17,987 nucleotides of DNA from Clostridiales bacterium (GTDB taxonomy: Bacteria > Bacillota > Clostridia > Lachnospirales > Lachnospiraceae): NCBI GenBank assembly GCA_019416265.1, contig DXXQ01000030.1:1-17987 (forward strand). The letters are read 5' to 3'. This document shows, in pieces, positions 16,141 to 17,987 of the stretch. Both the position numbers and the translations under genes were made by a program. The notes under the pieces were generated by a model. That model had not been told where the DNA came from. It did no database searches and worked only from the letters and a program-made list of their open reading frames with translations. Position 1 is the first letter of the stretch, and the number at the start of each line of letters is the position of its first letter.

Positions 16141-16186
16141 TAAGGGAGTTATTTACTTACTATTAGAAAGAAAGAGGTAAAGCTAA

Positions 16187-17791
16187 ATGGCAAAAATCGA
16201 TTTAACCAAATATGGTATTACCGGAACAACCGAGATCGTTTACAACCCGTCTTATGATGTATTATTCGAGGAAGAAACCAAGCCAGAACTTGAAGGCTTT
16301 GAAAAAGGCCAGGTAAGTGAACTTGGTGCAGTCAATGTTATGACCGGAATTTACACAGGACGTTCTCCTAAAGACAAATTCATCGTTATGGATGAAAACT
16401 CCAAAGACACTGTATGGTGGACAACTGATGAATACAAAAATGACAACCATCCGGCATCCCAGGAAGCATGGAATGTTTGTAAAGATATTGCAATCAAAGA
16501 GCTCTCCGGAAAGAGACTTTTCGTAGTTGACGCATTCTGCGGTACAAACGCTGATACACGTATGGCTATCCGTTTCATTATGGAAGTTGCTTGGCAGGCA
16601 CACTTTGTTAAAAATATGTTCATCCAGCCAACAGCAGAAGAGCTTGAGAACTTCGAGCCTGACTTCGTAGTATACAACGCTTCCAAAGCAAAAGTTGAGA
16701 ACTACAAAGAATTAGGACTGAACTCCGAAACAGCAGCTATGTTCAACATCACAAGCCGTGAGCAGGTTATCCTGAACACATGGTACGGCGGAGAAATGAA
16801 AAAAGGTATGTTCTCTATGATGAACTACTACCTGCCTCTGAAAGGCATCGCTTCCATGCACTGCTCCGCAAACACAGACATGAACGGCGAAAACACAGCT
16901 ATCTTCTTCGGACTTTCCGGAACAGGTAAAACAACACTTTCCACAGACCCGAAACGTCTCCTGATCGGTGATGACGAGCACGGCTGGGATGACAACGGCG
17001 TATTCAACTTCGAAGGCGGATGCTATGCAAAAGTTATCAACCTTGACAAAGAATCTGAGCCGGACATCTACAACGCAATCAGAAGAGACGCTCTTCTTGA
17101 GAACGTAACACTTGATAAAGACGGAAAGATCGACTTCGATGATAAGAGTGTAACAGAGAATACACGTGTATCTTATCCGATCAACCATATTGAGAACATT
17201 GTTCGCCCTGTATCTGCAGCACCGGCAGCTAAGAACGTAATCTTCCTGTCCGCAGACGCATTCGGCGTACTTCCTCCAGTATCTGTACTTACACCGGAGC
17301 AGACAGAATACTACTTCCTGTCCGGATTCACAGCTAAGCTTGCCGGTACAGAGCGTGGAATCACAGAGCCTACACCAACCTTCTCCGCTTGCTTTGGCCA
17401 GGCATTCCTGGAGCTGCACCCGACAAAATATGCAGAAGAGCTTGTTAAGAGAATGGAAAAGAACGGTGCGAAAGCATACCTTGTAAATACAGGATGGAAC
17501 GGAACAGGCAAACGTATCTCCATTAAAGATACCCGTGGTATCATCGACGCAATCCTTAACGGAGATATCAACAACGCTCCTACTAAGAAGATCCCATACT
17601 TCAACTTCGAAGTACCGACAGAGCTTCCGGGCGTTGACACAAACATCCTTGACCCACGCGACACTTATGCAGACGCTGCACAGTGGGAAGAGAAAGCAAA
17701 AGACCTTGCTCAGAGATTTATTAAAAACTTTGCAAAATATGAAAGCAATGAAGCTGGTAAAGCTCTTGTTTCAGCAGGTCCTCAGTTATAA
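16187..17791 (+). CDS. pckA: Phosphoenolpyruvate carboxykinase (ATP)
   Basis: A 534-residue cytoplasmic enzyme interconverting oxaloacetate plus ATP with phosphoenolpyruvate, CO2 and ADP. It serves gluconeogenesis, or in fermenting anaerobes runs in the CO2-fixing direction toward C4 acids. Motifs: the substrate-binding GRSPKDKF (58-65), the family P-loop GLSGTGKTT (242-250), the metal-binding kinase-2 motif LIGDDEHGW (259-267), and VNTGWNGTGKRI near the adenine site. The length fits the ATP-dependent type, and the P-loop is of that type rather than the GTP form. The ATG has AAAGAGG (16171-16177) nine bases upstream. It has its own promoter and terminator and is probably a housekeeping gene that merely flanks the mannoside cluster. 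Codon use (many GAA, AAA, CTT, GGC) looks like that of a highly expressed gene. Confidence 0.97.
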   Translation: MAKIDLTKYGITGTTEIVYNPSYDVLFEEETKPELEGFEKGQVSELGAVNVMTGIYTGRSPKDKFIVMDENSKDTVWWTTDEYKNDNHPASQEAWNVCKDIAIKELSGKRLFVVDAFCGTNADTRMAIRFIMEVAWQAHFVKNMFIQPTAEELENFEPDFVVYNASKAKVENYKELGLNSETAAMFNITSREQVILNTWYGGEMKKGMFSMMNYYLPLKGIASMHCSANTDMNGENTAIFFGLSGTGKTTLSTDPKRLLIGDDEHGWDDNGVFNFEGGCYAKVINLDKESEPDIYNAIRRDALLENVTLDKDGKIDFDDKSVTENTRVSYPINHIENIVRPVSAAPAAKNVIFLSADAFGVLPPVSVLTPEQTEYYFLSGFTAKLAGTERGITEPTPTFSACFGQAFLELHPTKYAEELVKRMEKNGAKAYLVNTGWNGTGKRISIKDTRGIIDAILNGDINNAPTKKIPYFNFEVPTELPGVDTNILDPRDTYADAAQWEEKAKDLAQRFIKNFAKYESNEAGKALVSAGPQL

Positions 17792-17810
17792 TTTTATGTC
17801 AGAACAGATG

Positions 17811-17842
17811 CAGAGCGCGGGATTTTTTCCGCGCTCTGTTTA
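17811..17842 (+). terminator. Rho-independent terminator after pckA
   Basis: CAGAGCGCGG (17811-17820) and CCGCGCTCTG (17829-17838) form a perfect 10-bp stem with an 8-base loop of mostly T, followed by TTTATATGATTTT. It lies about 20 bases after the pckA stop. Confidence 0.8.
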
Positions 17843-17901
17843 TATGATTTTCCCCAGAGAAGTTTATCTTAATTTTTTCTAAAATTTTTCTAAACTGTCT
17901 A

Positions 17902-17965
17902 TGTAAAAATTCTACTTTCAAGGTGTAAAAATTCTCGATTTCTTCGTCACAGTGTAAAAAAATCC
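17902..17965 (+). repeat. Short AT-rich direct repeats with core GTAAAAATTCT
   Basis: TGTAAAAATTCT occurs at 17902-17913 and 17924-17935, 22 bases apart, roughly two helical turns. A diverged third copy, TGTAAAAAAATCC, is at 17953-17965. No gene is visible from 17843 to the window's end. The repeats probably lie upstream of the next gene, as regulator sites or part of its promoter region; this is inference. Confidence 0.5.
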
Positions 17966-17987
17966 AACTAAAAAATCTACCTCAAAC

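Noticed and set aside
16712..17419. A 235-codon minus-strand frame within pckA
   Set aside because: Cys- and Val-rich shadow of a highly biased coding sequence; pckA motifs fix the true strand.

Overview
The window looks like a chromosomal segment of a spore-forming, gut-type Clostridia bacterium, most likely Lachnospiraceae. This is inferred from SpoIIID with a sigma-E-like promoter, strong AGGAGG ribosome binding sites, YesM/YesN-type regulators, and bacterial GH38 and GH125 mannosidases. No rRNA, tRNA, CRISPR array, transposase or integrase is visible. Hand counts on a few lines give the first gene about 25-37% GC, against about 45-52% in the mannosidase and two-component genes.

Layout. 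1-1866: the 3' part of an AT-rich superfamily II helicase that resembles the helicase plus degenerate phospholipase-D-like half of TOTE conflict-system primase-helicases. 1918-2175: spoIIID, preceded by a sigma-E-like promoter and followed by a terminator. 2322-4589: a membrane sensor diguanylate cyclase behind a near-consensus sigma-A promoter. A bidirectional terminator separates it from the convergent gene 4704-5966, a galactokinase-family GHMP kinase with an unusual residue in its sugar-binding signature. Divergent from that kinase is an AraC-type regulator with a TTG start (6154-7050), followed by an unannotated 47-residue membrane protein (7081-7224).

7353-12584 is a mannoside-degradation cluster: GH125 exo-alpha-mannosidase, GH38 alpha-mannosidase and a DUF624 (YesL-like) membrane protein. 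Neither enzyme has a signal peptide, so both probably act in the cytoplasm on imported manno-oligosaccharides or N-glycan fragments. 12748-16080 encodes a YesM-type histidine kinase and a YesN-type response regulator. DUF624-kinase-regulator reproduces the Bacillus yesL-yesM-yesN order, but no ABC transporter follows. 16187-17791 is ATP-dependent PEP carboxykinase with its own promoter and terminator. The last ~145 bases hold no gene but carry short AT-rich repeats that also occur near the mannosidase genes.

The most interesting items are the partial TOTE-like gene, the GTAAAAATT-type palindromes/repeats near the mannosidase genes and in the tail, the transporter-less YesLMN arrangement beside the mannosidases, the atypical galactokinase signature, and the small membrane ORF. 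Everything here was read by eye; no database search was possible.
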